Shown here one piece after another: positions 33,358 through 41,168 of a stretch of DNA of 64,000 bases (position 1 is the stretch's first letter; each line of letters opens with the position of its first letter). Both the position numbers and the translations under genes were made by a program. This stretch comes from Blautia sp900556555. Its GTDB lineage: Bacteria; Bacillota; Clostridia; Lachnospirales; Lachnospiraceae. The stretch is taken from the NCBI GenBank assembly GCA_964250615.1, contig CAXUGM010000014.1; one strand, 5' to 3'. The notes under the pieces were generated by a model, which saw only the letters and a program-made list of their open reading frames with translations, ran no database searches and was not told the origin of the DNA.

Positions 33358-36105
33358 TTATAAAGCATCAATGGCTGCTTTTACTACCTCTGGAAGTGCA
33401 GGAATCTTAGTGATACGTGCTCCGGTAGCCTGGAAAATGGCATTTAAGATAGCCGGATGAGGAGCTGCCAGTGGTCCCTCGCCACAGCCTGCGGCACCAT
33501 ATGGTCCTAACGGACGTGGATGATTTTCCTGATAAATCAGTTCGATATCATCCGGAACATCGTTTGGATAAGAAATACCACACTTCTGCAAGGTTGTATG
33601 TTTCTTTAAATCTTCAAAATCTTCTGTAAGAGCAAGACCGATACCCTGAGCAATAGCTCCAAGAACCTGTCCGTCTACTACAGACTTATTGATAATGGTT
33701 CCAAAATCAGAAACCATGGTAAACTTCACTACTTTTACCTTACCGGTAGCCATCTCTACTCTTACGACCGGAAGATTGATGCAGTACATATATACGGAGA
33801 ATGGATTTCCCTGTGCTGTTTCCATATCACAGTCTGTACATGCAGTTGCCACCCATTTTCCTTCATATTTCAATGGAAGTTTCTCTTCCACCATCTCTTC
33901 GTAGGTGCGGAAGGTTCCGTCTGGCTTCTTCATTGCATTGATCAGCATCTCACAGGCTACACGGACAGCGTTTCCTGTCATGACATTAGAGCGGGAACCA
34001 CCTGCTGGTCCGGAGTTTGGTGTTAATCCGGTATCATTCATGACCAGTTTAATTTCTTCCGGTGTAAACCCTGCCTGCCGGAGCGTTTCATGTGCATGGG
34101 TCAAGGTTCCGATATCTGCACCCTGCCCGTGGTCTTCCCATGAATCATAGATGGTAACCGTATGATCCGGGTTCAGCTCTGCCCAGGCTTCAGATGAATC
34201 CACACCATCCAGTCCACATCCATAAACACCCAGTGAAACACCTGCACCGTATTTGTATTTTCCGCCTTCACCCTTTTCTGCATTTAGTTTTTCTGCATAC
34301 TCTTTGTTCTTATGGTAATACGGTCTTGCAAGCTTAAACAGATCCTCCAGGCAATATACATCCGGTTTGCATCCGGTCGGTGTTGTCGATTCTGCAGATT
34401 CTTTATAACAGTTCATGGCCCGGAATTCAAAGGGGTCAATTCCCATCTTTTCTGCCATCACATCCATGGCGATATCACCGCCCATAAAGGACTGGGGTGC
34501 TCCGTATCCTCGGAATGCTGCTCCATATGCATGGTTGGTACAAACGGTTCTTGACTTATTCCTGATATTCGGGATATCCATACCAGCACCTACAAACTGG
34601 CTGAGACGCAGGGTCAGAAGGTCACCGAACTCAGAATATGGGCCGTGGTCAATCAGGTTATCACCTTCCAGTGCCAGAATCTTACCTTTTTCATCAGCCG
34701 CCAGCTTGATATGCATAAATCCAGGGCTTCTCTTTCCTGTATAGGTAATCATCTGATACATGTCGAAATTCAATGCTACCGGATGTCCGGTAACCAGTGT
34801 GGCCACTCCCACCAGAGCCTCAATGGTTGGGGAGAACTTGTAGCCAAAGGTACCTCCTGCATGAAGCTGAATCAGCCTTAATTTTTCAGGTTCCACACCA
34901 ATACCTGCACAAATCATGGCATGATGCAGGTGAATTCCAATGGATTTTGAATGGATTGTCACTCTGCCCTCATCATCGGTATAGGCATAGGCAACATCCG
35001 GTTCAATCGGAAGATGCGGCTGTCTGGAACAGTAAGAATCAATTTCCACAACATTCGGCGCACTCTCCATAATCGGTGCCGTGTCCTCTCCCTTGATACA
35101 ATTCGTCTCATAATATACATTCGGAGTTCCCGGATGAATTTCGATGGCATCCGGATCCATTGCTTCCGGAGCTGACATATAGGCAGGTAAGAGTTCCAAG
35201 TCTACTTTTACCTTCTTTGCAGCTTCTTTCGCATGTGCAACAGTATCTGCACAGACCATGGCAATGGCATCTCCATACTGGAATACCTTTTCATCACAGA
35301 GAATCGGCCTGTCCCATCCATCTCCCTTATTGGTCGGGAAGGTGATAAGACCTGTAATCCTGTTCTTTCCAGGCACATCTTTGTAGGTAATTACCTTGAA
35401 TACTCCAGGCATATCCTCTGCTTCGGAAGTATCGATTCCTTTGATCAGTGCATGTGATACTTCTGCCTGAACTAATGCAATCTGAAGGGTATCATCCGGC
35501 ATCTTCTGAATCTCATCTGCGCCGAAATCCCATGCTCCGGTAACTTTTGCCAGTCCAGATGGCCTTGCGTACGTTGTTCCCATGATTTTATTATCTGTAG
35601 GCCTAAACATCAGGTCTTCTTTGCTCATCTCGCCCCGCATCACCTTGGCAGCATCCATAACCGCATCAATCAGTGGTTTGTATCCTGTACAGCGGCATAG
35701 ATTCCGGTTCTTGTTAAACCAGTCACGTACTTCCTCTCTGGTCGGAGACACATTATTCTCCAGAAGAACCTTTGCACTCATGATAAATCCAGGAGAACAG
35801 AATCCACACTGTGCACATCCGTGTGCAACCCAGGCAGCCTGCAACGGATGCAGGTTTTCCAGTGTTCCGATTCCTTCGATAGTCTCAATCTTCGCATAAT
35901 CATGTACCTTTGCTATCTTGGTGATACAGGAACGTGTCACCTTTCCGTCCATAATAACATTACATGCCCCACAGTGTCCTTGTCCACATCCAATCTTACA
36001 TCCCGTAAGAAGCAGACGTTCCCGGAGCACCTCGGCCAGCGTCTCTGTTCCTTCCAGAACCAGTGTCCGCTCTACTCCATTGATAATCAGAACTTTTTTA
36101 ATCAT
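33358..36105 (-). CDS. Mop-type molybdenum hydroxylase (aldehyde oxidoreductase family)
   Basis: A single-chain enzyme of 915 residues with the Desulfovibrio Mop architecture. The plant-type [2Fe-2S] domain has GCGQGHCGACNV. The helical second cluster has CAQCGFCSPGF and NRNLCRCTGYKP. A large Mo-binding part (about 195-915) has GGTFGYKFSP, AFRGYGAPQS and the C-terminal GCGEGPLAAPH with the catalytic Glu. No FAD domain is present, so electrons must leave through the Fe-S clusters to another protein, perhaps the one encoded downstream. It hydroxylates a substrate with water-derived oxygen; the substrate is unknown. RBS is AGAGGAGG. It is the head of the accessory cluster. Confidence 0.93.
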   Translation of the reverse strand: MIKKVLIINGVERTLVLEGTETLAEVLRERLLLTGCKIGCGQGHCGACNVIMDGKVTRSCITKIAKVHDYAKIETIEGIGTLENLHPLQAAWVAHGCAQCGFCSPGFIMSAKVLLENNVSPTREEVRDWFNKNRNLCRCTGYKPLIDAVMDAAKVMRGEMSKEDLMFRPTDNKIMGTTYARPSGLAKVTGAWDFGADEIQKMPDDTLQIALVQAEVSHALIKGIDTSEAEDMPGVFKVITYKDVPGKNRITGLITFPTNKGDGWDRPILCDEKVFQYGDAIAMVCADTVAHAKEAAKKVKVDLELLPAYMSAPEAMDPDAIEIHPGTPNVYYETNCIKGEDTAPIMESAPNVVEIDSYCSRQPHLPIEPDVAYAYTDDEGRVTIHSKSIGIHLHHAMICAGIGVEPEKLRLIQLHAGGTFGYKFSPTIEALVGVATLVTGHPVALNFDMYQMITYTGKRSPGFMHIKLAADEKGKILALEGDNLIDHGPYSEFGDLLTLRLSQFVGAGMDIPNIRNKSRTVCTNHAYGAAFRGYGAPQSFMGGDIAMDVMAEKMGIDPFEFRAMNCYKESAESTTPTGCKPDVYCLEDLFKLARPYYHKNKEYAEKLNAEKGEGGKYKYGAGVSLGVYGCGLDGVDSSEAWAELNPDHTVTIYDSWEDHGQGADIGTLTHAHETLRQAGFTPEEIKLVMNDTGLTPNSGPAGGSRSNVMTGNAVRVACEMLINAMKKPDGTFRTYEEMVEEKLPLKYEGKWVATACTDCDMETAQGNPFSVYMYCINLPVVRVEMATGKVKVVKFTMVSDFGTIINKSVVDGQVLGAIAQGIGLALTEDFEDLKKHTTLQKCGISYPNDVPDDIELIYQENHPRPLGPYGAAGCGEGPLAAPHPAILNAIFQATGARITKIPALPEVVKAAIDAL

Positions 36106-36255
36106 ATGGCACCTCCTCTTGCGTGCTCTCTTCCGACAAAACGAATCCCCTGAATTCTTTTCTCACGGGTCTGGCAAATTTCTCTTTCCTTTGATAAAAT
36201 ATCAGTATCTTCAGAGATGTTTCTCTGAAAAATACGATTCAAAAGGAGAACGCAT

Positions 36256-36501
36256 ATGGAACAAAAAGAACTCTGTGCACATACTGTCACAATAGAAGTA
36301 ACAGATGAAGCTACCGGAGAAACATTCCGCAGGGAGCTTCCCATAGACTTCTATGAAAATGCCAATTTTCTCCGCCTTAGCGGAGAAGATAGGAATGGAC
36401 ATCCCAGTGAGCTGGTATTCCTCTCCAATACAGGAACTCGCCGTCTGAAAGACCTGATGGGCCAGGGGCCTGACAAAGACCCTTGTGGCTCTCATCGTTA
36501 A
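36256..36501 (+). CDS. Orphan 81-residue protein divergent from the Mo hydroxylase
   Basis: A protein of 81 residues I do not recognise. It has a strong AAAAGGAGAA ribosome site 6 bases before the ATG. The sequence looks like a small beta-rich domain (TVTIEVTDEATGETFRRELP, then ENANFLRLSGEDRNG and SELVFLSNTG). It ends in GPDKDPCGSHR with one of its two cysteines; the other is Cys7. No signal peptide or membrane helix is visible. It is transcribed away from the hydroxylase across a 150-base shared region, which hints at co-regulation. A 14-bp inverted repeat follows it. Confidence 0.7.
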   Translation: MEQKELCAHTVTIEVTDEATGETFRRELPIDFYENANFLRLSGEDRNGHPSELVFLSNTGTRRLKDLMGQGPDKDPCGSHR

Positions 36502-36507
36502 AATCAC

Positions 36508-36554
36508 TATAACGATTCTGTTTTTGTATAATTTGCAATTACAGAATCGTTATA
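36508..36554. repeat. 14-bp perfect inverted repeat
   Basis: TATAACGATTCTGT and ACAGAATCGTTATA are separated by 19 AT-rich bases. It starts 7 bases after the 81-residue gene. No T-run follows on either strand, so it is not an ordinary terminator. It may be an mRNA-stabilising hairpin, an operator pair or the remains of a miniature element. Confidence 0.6.
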
Positions 36555-36828
36555 ATCGCACAATTTTTCAAAACTTTGTATCTTAATTATATCTTTTTTG
36601 CACAAATCAGTCAACGAATTCTTCTTTTCTATTTATTCTATTTTAAGGATAATAGAACGTAGCATAAGAACACTATGACTGTTTTCCCATAGTTCCTGTA
36701 CCTTTCTTCTTTTTTGTCATTTTAATAAAGTATCAATTTTTGAATATTCCGCTGACCTGCGGATAATGATGCTATTTTAGAATAGCTGAATGCATTTATG
36801 AAATTGCTGACCTTAGATTCTTGACTGT
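36555..36828. other. Non-coding AT-rich stretch
   Basis: About 270 bases without a credible gene. A small perfect hairpin GCTATT-TTAG-AATAGC lies near 36770-36785. No further repeat, promoter or RNA gene is convincing. Confidence 0.5.
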
Positions 36829-36872
36829 AAAAAAGCCACGGCTGCCGCTCAAAACAAACATCAGCCGTGACT
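36829..36872 (-). terminator. Rho-independent terminator after the 36912-37529 gene
   Basis: AGTCACGGCTG and CAGCCGTGGCT pair over 11 positions with one G-T pair, followed by TTTTTT on the minus strand. Confidence 0.85.
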
Positions 36873-36911
36873 CATTTTTACCGTGACACAAAAAGAAAGT
36901 GTTCTTTATTT

Positions 36912-37529
36912 TTAATTTCCCACAAACTGTTTCATAAGAGATTCACTGGAATCAAAATAATCCCGGATTTCTTCATCCTTTCCCAGTTTAGAATCATCAT
37001 ACATAAGACGCATGGTCATGATCATATCCTCCAGATATGCCGGACTCCCGATTTCCTGGAAACCACTGCAGTCCTTCACTTCTACCGTCTCCTCCTGTTT
37101 TGAAAAAGCTTCCATTTCCTGTAGTTTTTCATAGTTTGCTTTATCCAGGAAATAAATCATACTGGTTCCTTCCTGAAGGTCTACCATTAATTTAGTCTGG
37201 CTTGCCGCATAAATCTGTGGGTCATATCCGGCATCCCCTTCTGGCGGCAAGTAATAATCTGCAACCTGTACATGAATCTCCCCATCCTCATTAATATCCT
37301 CTGCATGTTCCTCGAACCAGTTTTGCAAAGCCTGTGCATCCTCTTCCGGCATGGAATAGTTTCCTATCACACTGACACAGTAATCATAATCAACCTTGGA
37401 CAACATATCTTTTGCAAAAATAATAATACACACCAAGACAAATACACCTGCCAGCACATGATATTTATAATAGTACCAGAAGTTGTCCCATTTTTTCTTT
37501 TTATCATCGTTAATTTGTGGTTTTTTCAT
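36912..37529 (-). CDS. Single-pass membrane protein of unknown function
   Basis: A protein of 205 residues. A short basic cytoplasmic tail with a Lys run (DDKKKKWDNF), aromatic WYYYKYH and one helix (VLAGVFVLVCIIIFA, about 25-43) anchor an acidic outer domain of about 160 residues. That domain has no recognised signature; it contains alternating beta and helical predictions, two cysteines (Cys52 and Cys154) and many Asp/Glu residues. It is a lone gene with its own terminator. An exported domain is inferred from the positive-inside rule. Confidence 0.7.
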   Translation of the reverse strand: MKKPQINDDKKKKWDNFWYYYKYHVLAGVFVLVCIIIFAKDMLSKVDYDYCVSVIGNYSMPEEDAQALQNWFEEHAEDINEDGEIHVQVADYYLPPEGDAGYDPQIYAASQTKLMVDLQEGTSMIYFLDKANYEKLQEMEAFSKQEETVEVKDCSGFQEIGSPAYLEDMIMTMRLMYDDSKLGKDEEIRDYFDSSESLMKQFVGN

Positions 37530-37633
37530 GTTTCTTTTGTCCTTTTCTTCAAAATTTCCATTAAAAGAAATTTTACCACGTTTCTCTTGCAGTGAAAAGG
37601 AGAAAAAGAAAATTTATTGTATTTTTAGATTTT

Positions 37634-37663
37634 CTGCACACTTTCTCTTCCCCCGCATATACT
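37634..37663 (+). promoter_or_regulatory. Possible late sporulation (SigE/SigK-like) or weak sigma-A promoter
   Basis: CATATACT (37656-37663) has the CATAnnnT form of SigE/SigK -10 boxes. A GCAC element lies 16 bases upstream. The same stretch can be read as TGCACA-17-TATACT for sigma-A. The CwlC-like product makes a sporulation promoter reasonable but unproven. Confidence 0.35.
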
Positions 37664-37692
37664 GAACAGAAAGTATTACCAGGAGTACTGAT

Positions 37693-38484
37693 ATGGCCTA
37701 TAAAATCATGATTGACGCCGGACACGGGGGTGCTGATGGCGGTGCCTCCTATAAAGGCCGGCTTGAAAAAGACGATAATCTAAAACTTGCCCTGGCTGTT
37801 GGTGAAATTTTAACGCAAAACGGGGTAGATGTAGAATACACAAGAACAACCGATGTCTACCAGACTCCCTTTGAAAAAGCACAGATTGCCAACGCCTCTG
37901 GTGCTGATTTTTTCATCTCGTTTCACCGCAACTCCAGCCCTATGCCAAATCAATACAGCGGTGTAGAGGTACTGGTATATGACAAATCCGGTGAAAAACT
38001 AGACATGGCAGAAAATATAAATGGTGCTTTAGGCGAACTGGGTTTCCGTGAAATTGGTGTCCAGGCAAGACCTGGGCTGGTGGTTCTAAGAAGGACAAAA
38101 ATGCCGGCTCTTCTCATTGAAACCGGCTTTCTAAACACAGATGCAGATAATCAAAAATTCGATGATGAATTTCATGACATTGCCCAGGCAATTGCTTCCG
38201 GTATTCTCGGCACATTAAATGAAGAAAGCCTGGAAAATGAGACAGAGGAGCACACCATTTATTACCGTGTCCAGACAGGCAGTTTCAGGGAGCGTGCAAA
38301 TGCAGAGCATATGCTCTATGAACTTCTGGACCGGGGTTTTCCTGCATTTCTCCTCTATGAAGATGGCTTATACAAAGTCCAGGCAGGTGCTTTCCGTGTT
38401 CTGGAGAATGCGGTAAAAATGGAGCAGAAGCTGCGGCGTGCCGGATACAGCACATTCCTTACTGCTGCCCCTCCTACCTGGTAA
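37693..38484 (+). CDS. N-acetylmuramoyl-L-alanine amidase with SPOR domain (CwlC-like)
   Basis: A protein of 263 residues. The Amidase_3 domain (about 1-175) has the zinc ligands in IDAGHGGADGGA (His) and the downstream SFHRN His, plus the catalytic Glu in LLIETGFLN. A SPOR domain (about 190-262) with YYRVQTGSF and LYKVQAGAF binds denuded glycan. There is no signal peptide, as in Bacillus CwlC, which lyses the mother cell after spore formation. It cleaves the bond between MurNAc and L-alanine. The start follows CAGGAGTACTGAT. Confidence 0.9.
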   Translation: MAYKIMIDAGHGGADGGASYKGRLEKDDNLKLALAVGEILTQNGVDVEYTRTTDVYQTPFEKAQIANASGADFFISFHRNSSPMPNQYSGVEVLVYDKSGEKLDMAENINGALGELGFREIGVQARPGLVVLRRTKMPALLIETGFLNTDADNQKFDDEFHDIAQAIASGILGTLNEESLENETEEHTIYYRVQTGSFRERANAEHMLYELLDRGFPAFLLYEDGLYKVQAGAFRVLENAVKMEQKLRRAGYSTFLTAAPPTW

Positions 38485-38507
38485 ACCTTCCTAAAAGAAA
38501 CTTTTTC

Positions 38508-38536
38508 TTGTCCTCTCTGCCTGAAACTGCTACAAT
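38508..38536 (+). promoter_or_regulatory. Sigma-A promoter for the lipid genes
   Basis: TTGTCC (38508-38513), 17 bases, TACAAT (38531-38536), about 88 bases before the DagK-like start. Confidence 0.6.
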
Positions 38537-38623
38537 GAAAAAAAAGGCTCATTACAGCAGACATCTCTACAAATGCCTGCTGTGGTGAACCATAAAATCC
38601 AAGAAACAGCAGGCAGGTTGATT

Positions 38624-39547
38624 ATGTATTACTTTATAATAAATCCACTTTCCAGCTCTGGCCATGGCCTGAATCTGTGGCAGGAAGCGGCGGAAATACT
38701 AAACGAAACAAATATCGAATATGAAGCTTTTTTTACGGAATACAAGGGACACGCTATGGAACTGGCGAAGCAGATTGCTGCACTTTCCCTCCCCTGTACC
38801 TTAGGTGTACTTGGAGGTGACGGCACGTTAAATGAAGTCATTAACGGGCTGATGCAAACGGACTTTTCCCACATTACACTTGGCTATATTCCAACAGGTT
38901 CCGGCAATGATTTTGCCAGAGGTCTTGGTCTTCCTACCGATGTTACCTCTTGCATCCATATAATTCTGGAACCAAAAGAACTCATCAATCTTGATATTGG
39001 ACAGACCAAAACACCTGACTTTTCCAGGTATTTCATTGTAAGCAGCGGTATCGGATATGATGCAGGCATCTGTGCCCAAGTTTCAGTCACCCCCTTAAAA
39101 AAGTTTCTGAACAAGCTGAAAATGGGAAAACTGACATATGTTTTCGTTGCACTGAAACTGTTGCTCCTCTTCAAACCCTGCCAGATTTCCATACGCCTGG
39201 ACCATAAAAAAACTTATCGCATTCCCAAGTTTTTCTTTCTTGCTGCCATGAATATGAAATACGAAGGAGGCGGTGCAAAATTCTGTCCTGATGCCAGATA
39301 TGACGATGGATTTCTTGATTTCTGCCTGGTTGGGAAATTATCAAAACTAAAAATCCTCACCTTGTTTCCCACTGCTTTTATAGGCAAACATACCTTATTT
39401 CACGGAGTACATATCAAAAGATGCCGTCATATGGAGGTCATTACCCAAAGGCCGATGCCTGTCCACTGTGACGGGGAAGTGCCTGGCACAGCTACACAAG
39501 TTACCTTTACTTTCGGAGAAAAGAAACTAAAAACCATCAAGAGATAA
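38624..39547 (+). CDS. Diacylglycerol/lipid kinase family protein (DagK/YegS-like)
   Basis: A lipid kinase of 307 residues. The N-terminal ATP-binding fold begins YYFIINPLSSSG, and the signature GVLGGDGTLNEVINGL (about 68-83) and PTGSGNDFARGLGLP follow. The C-terminal lipid-binding beta domain has the conserved GGGAKFCPDARYDDGFLD. I start at MYYFIIN rather than 17 codons upstream because the family begins here, although the ribosome site is weak. It probably phosphorylates diacylglycerol or a related lipid at the membrane. It lies 16 bases before the glycerophosphodiesterase gene, forming a lipid-recycling pair. Confidence 0.9.
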   Translation: MYYFIINPLSSSGHGLNLWQEAAEILNETNIEYEAFFTEYKGHAMELAKQIAALSLPCTLGVLGGDGTLNEVINGLMQTDFSHITLGYIPTGSGNDFARGLGLPTDVTSCIHIILEPKELINLDIGQTKTPDFSRYFIVSSGIGYDAGICAQVSVTPLKKFLNKLKMGKLTYVFVALKLLLLFKPCQISIRLDHKKTYRIPKFFFLAAMNMKYEGGGAKFCPDARYDDGFLDFCLVGKLSKLKILTLFPTAFIGKHTLFHGVHIKRCRHMEVITQRPMPVHCDGEVPGTATQVTFTFGEKKLKTIKR

Positions 39548-39563
39548 AATGAGGTGAATCACT

Positions 39564-40403
39564 ATGAAACTGCTATGGATAACTGTTTTCATCCTGTTTT
39601 TTGTATTCTGTCTCTATTTCTATTGCATTATGCCAAACCTCAGAAGGAAACAGGATGTGCACACATTTCTGCATTGCCTTTTTGCACACCGGGGACTTTT
39701 TACCCCTGATCAAAGCATCCCGGAAAATTCTATTCCTGCTTTTGCAAGAGCCATACGTGAAGGTTACGGAATCGAACTGGATATACAGCTTACCAAAGAC
39801 GAAAAAGTGGTAGTATTCCATGATCACACCCTCTCCCGCATGTGTGGCATTGACCTTCCTGTCTGTGAAATGACATACTGTGAACTGCAAAACATCTGTC
39901 TTGGTCATACACAGGAAAGGATTCCTCTGTTTCAGGATGTACTGAAATTAGTAAACGGACAGGTACCTCTTCTGGTGGAAATTAAACTGCCCTGTCTCAA
40001 TACCCGTACCTGCGAACTGGCAGATAAACTTCTCCAGGATTACCGGGGAAATTATTGTATTGAATCTTTCAATCCTCTGGCACTTCGATGGTACAAGAAA
40101 AACAGAAAGCAAGTAGTACGTGGGCAATTATCTGCCAATCTCACACGGCCTGTTGCCGAGGGTGGATATTTTCTTTCTTTTCTTGTAAAATATCTGCTTT
40201 TAAATTTTCTAGGCAGACCTGATTTCATTGCCTACTGTTACAAAGACAGGCATAACGTTAGCTTTTTACTGAATAAATGCCTGTATCATGCCCCTACTTT
40301 TGCCTGGACAGTACGCTCTGAAACTGCCTTTGAGCAAAACCTTCCTAGATTTGATTCCATCATTTTTGACAGTTTCATACCAGTCCATAAACATACTGTG
40401 TAA
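39564..40403 (+). CDS. Membrane-anchored glycerophosphodiester phosphodiesterase
   Basis: A protein of 279 residues. An N-terminal helix (about 3-22, WITVFILFFVFCLYFYCIM) anchors a GDPD TIM barrel. The catalytic motif is in LFAHRGLFTPDQSIPENS, with the His and Arg of HRG, and ELDIQLTKDEKVVVFHDHTLSR gives the metal-binding Glu/Asp and second His. It hydrolyses glycerophosphodiesters to glycerol 3-phosphate and an alcohol. The glp cluster at 43981-48603 could oxidise the product. RBS is GAGGTGAATC. Confidence 0.9.
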   Translation: MKLLWITVFILFFVFCLYFYCIMPNLRRKQDVHTFLHCLFAHRGLFTPDQSIPENSIPAFARAIREGYGIELDIQLTKDEKVVVFHDHTLSRMCGIDLPVCEMTYCELQNICLGHTQERIPLFQDVLKLVNGQVPLLVEIKLPCLNTRTCELADKLLQDYRGNYCIESFNPLALRWYKKNRKQVVRGQLSANLTRPVAEGGYFLSFLVKYLLLNFLGRPDFIAYCYKDRHNVSFLLNKCLYHAPTFAWTVRSETAFEQNLPRFDSIIFDSFIPVHKHTV

Positions 40404-40427
40404 ATTCTAAAAGTACTATAAACTGCA

Positions 40428-40456
40428 TTGTGATAGCAAATTGACTGTGCTATAAT
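40428..40456 (+). promoter_or_regulatory. Sigma-A promoter for the PAP2-like gene
   Basis: TTGTGA (40428-40433), 17 bases, TATAAT (40451-40456), 50 bases before the GTG start. Confidence 0.75.
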
Positions 40457-40506
40457 AGCCAGGAAACAAAAATCCTTAATCAAAGACAGAATCGAGGGAT
40501 GTTACT

Positions 40507-41151
40507 GTGAAATTCCTGAAAAAATACAGCCACACATGGATTATTCCGATTTACGGAATTTTGTATATGCTGGCTTTCCGTTATGTAGAACAGCGTAATG
40601 TGCGACCGAATATTATCCACGTTGCACTGGATGACTATATTCCTTTTTGTGAGTACTTCATTATTCCCTATTTGCTGTGGTTTTTCTATGTTGTAGCCAC
40701 AGTAATCTACTTCAGTTTTATCAATCAGAACAAGAAGGAATACTGGCAGTTGATTTGTACCCTGGGTATTGGAATGACTTTATTTATCTTCATTTCCCTG
40801 ATTTATCCAAATGGACAGAATCTCCGCCCAAACCTTACCGGAGACAGCATTTTTATCCAGCTTGTACGGAGTCTTTATACTGTAGATACACCTACTAACA
40901 TTCTCCCAAGCATACATGTGTTTAACTCTGTTGCCTGCTGTAATGCTATTTTCCGGCACAAAGAATTTAAGAATCACAAAATATTTCTGGCAGGTGTATG
41001 GATTCTCACGGTCCTGATCATTCTTGCGACTGTATTCTTAAAACAGCATACCGTTGTAGACGTAATTGCTGCATTTGCATTAAATCTGGTATGTTACCAG
41101 TTTTTGTACCGTTCTAAAGCAGTGACAGTAAAAGAGCCTGTGCGTGTTTAA
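40507..41151 (+). CDS. PAP2-like membrane phosphatase/phosphotransferase
   Basis: A membrane protein of 214 residues with about six helices (IIPIYGILYMLAFRYV, YFIIPYLLWFFYVVATVIYF, LICTLGIGMTLFIFISLIY and others). Near the C terminus LPSIHVFNSVACCNAIF and LKQHTVVDVIAAFALN carry the Ser-x-His and His-x3-Asp residues of PAP2 motifs C2 and C3. This suggests a phosphatidate, undecaprenyl or inositol-phospholipid transferase type activity; motif C1 (KxxxRP) is not clear. The start codon is GTG with GAGGGATG upstream. Confidence 0.8.
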   Translation: MKFLKKYSHTWIIPIYGILYMLAFRYVEQRNVRPNIIHVALDDYIPFCEYFIIPYLLWFFYVVATVIYFSFINQNKKEYWQLICTLGIGMTLFIFISLIYPNGQNLRPNLTGDSIFIQLVRSLYTVDTPTNILPSIHVFNSVACCNAIFRHKEFKNHKIFLAGVWILTVLIILATVFLKQHTVVDVIAAFALNLVCYQFLYRSKAVTVKEPVRV

Positions 41152-41168
41152 CACGCCAGGCCTTTTTT
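41135..41168. terminator. Shared terminator between convergent PAP2-like and glycosyltransferase genes
   Basis: A GC-rich hairpin (GCCTGTGCGTG against CACGCCAGGC) overlaps the stop codon of the plus-strand gene and is followed by TTTTTT. It reaches the stop codon of the minus-strand gene, and the two stop codons are only 15 bases apart. Confidence 0.75.
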
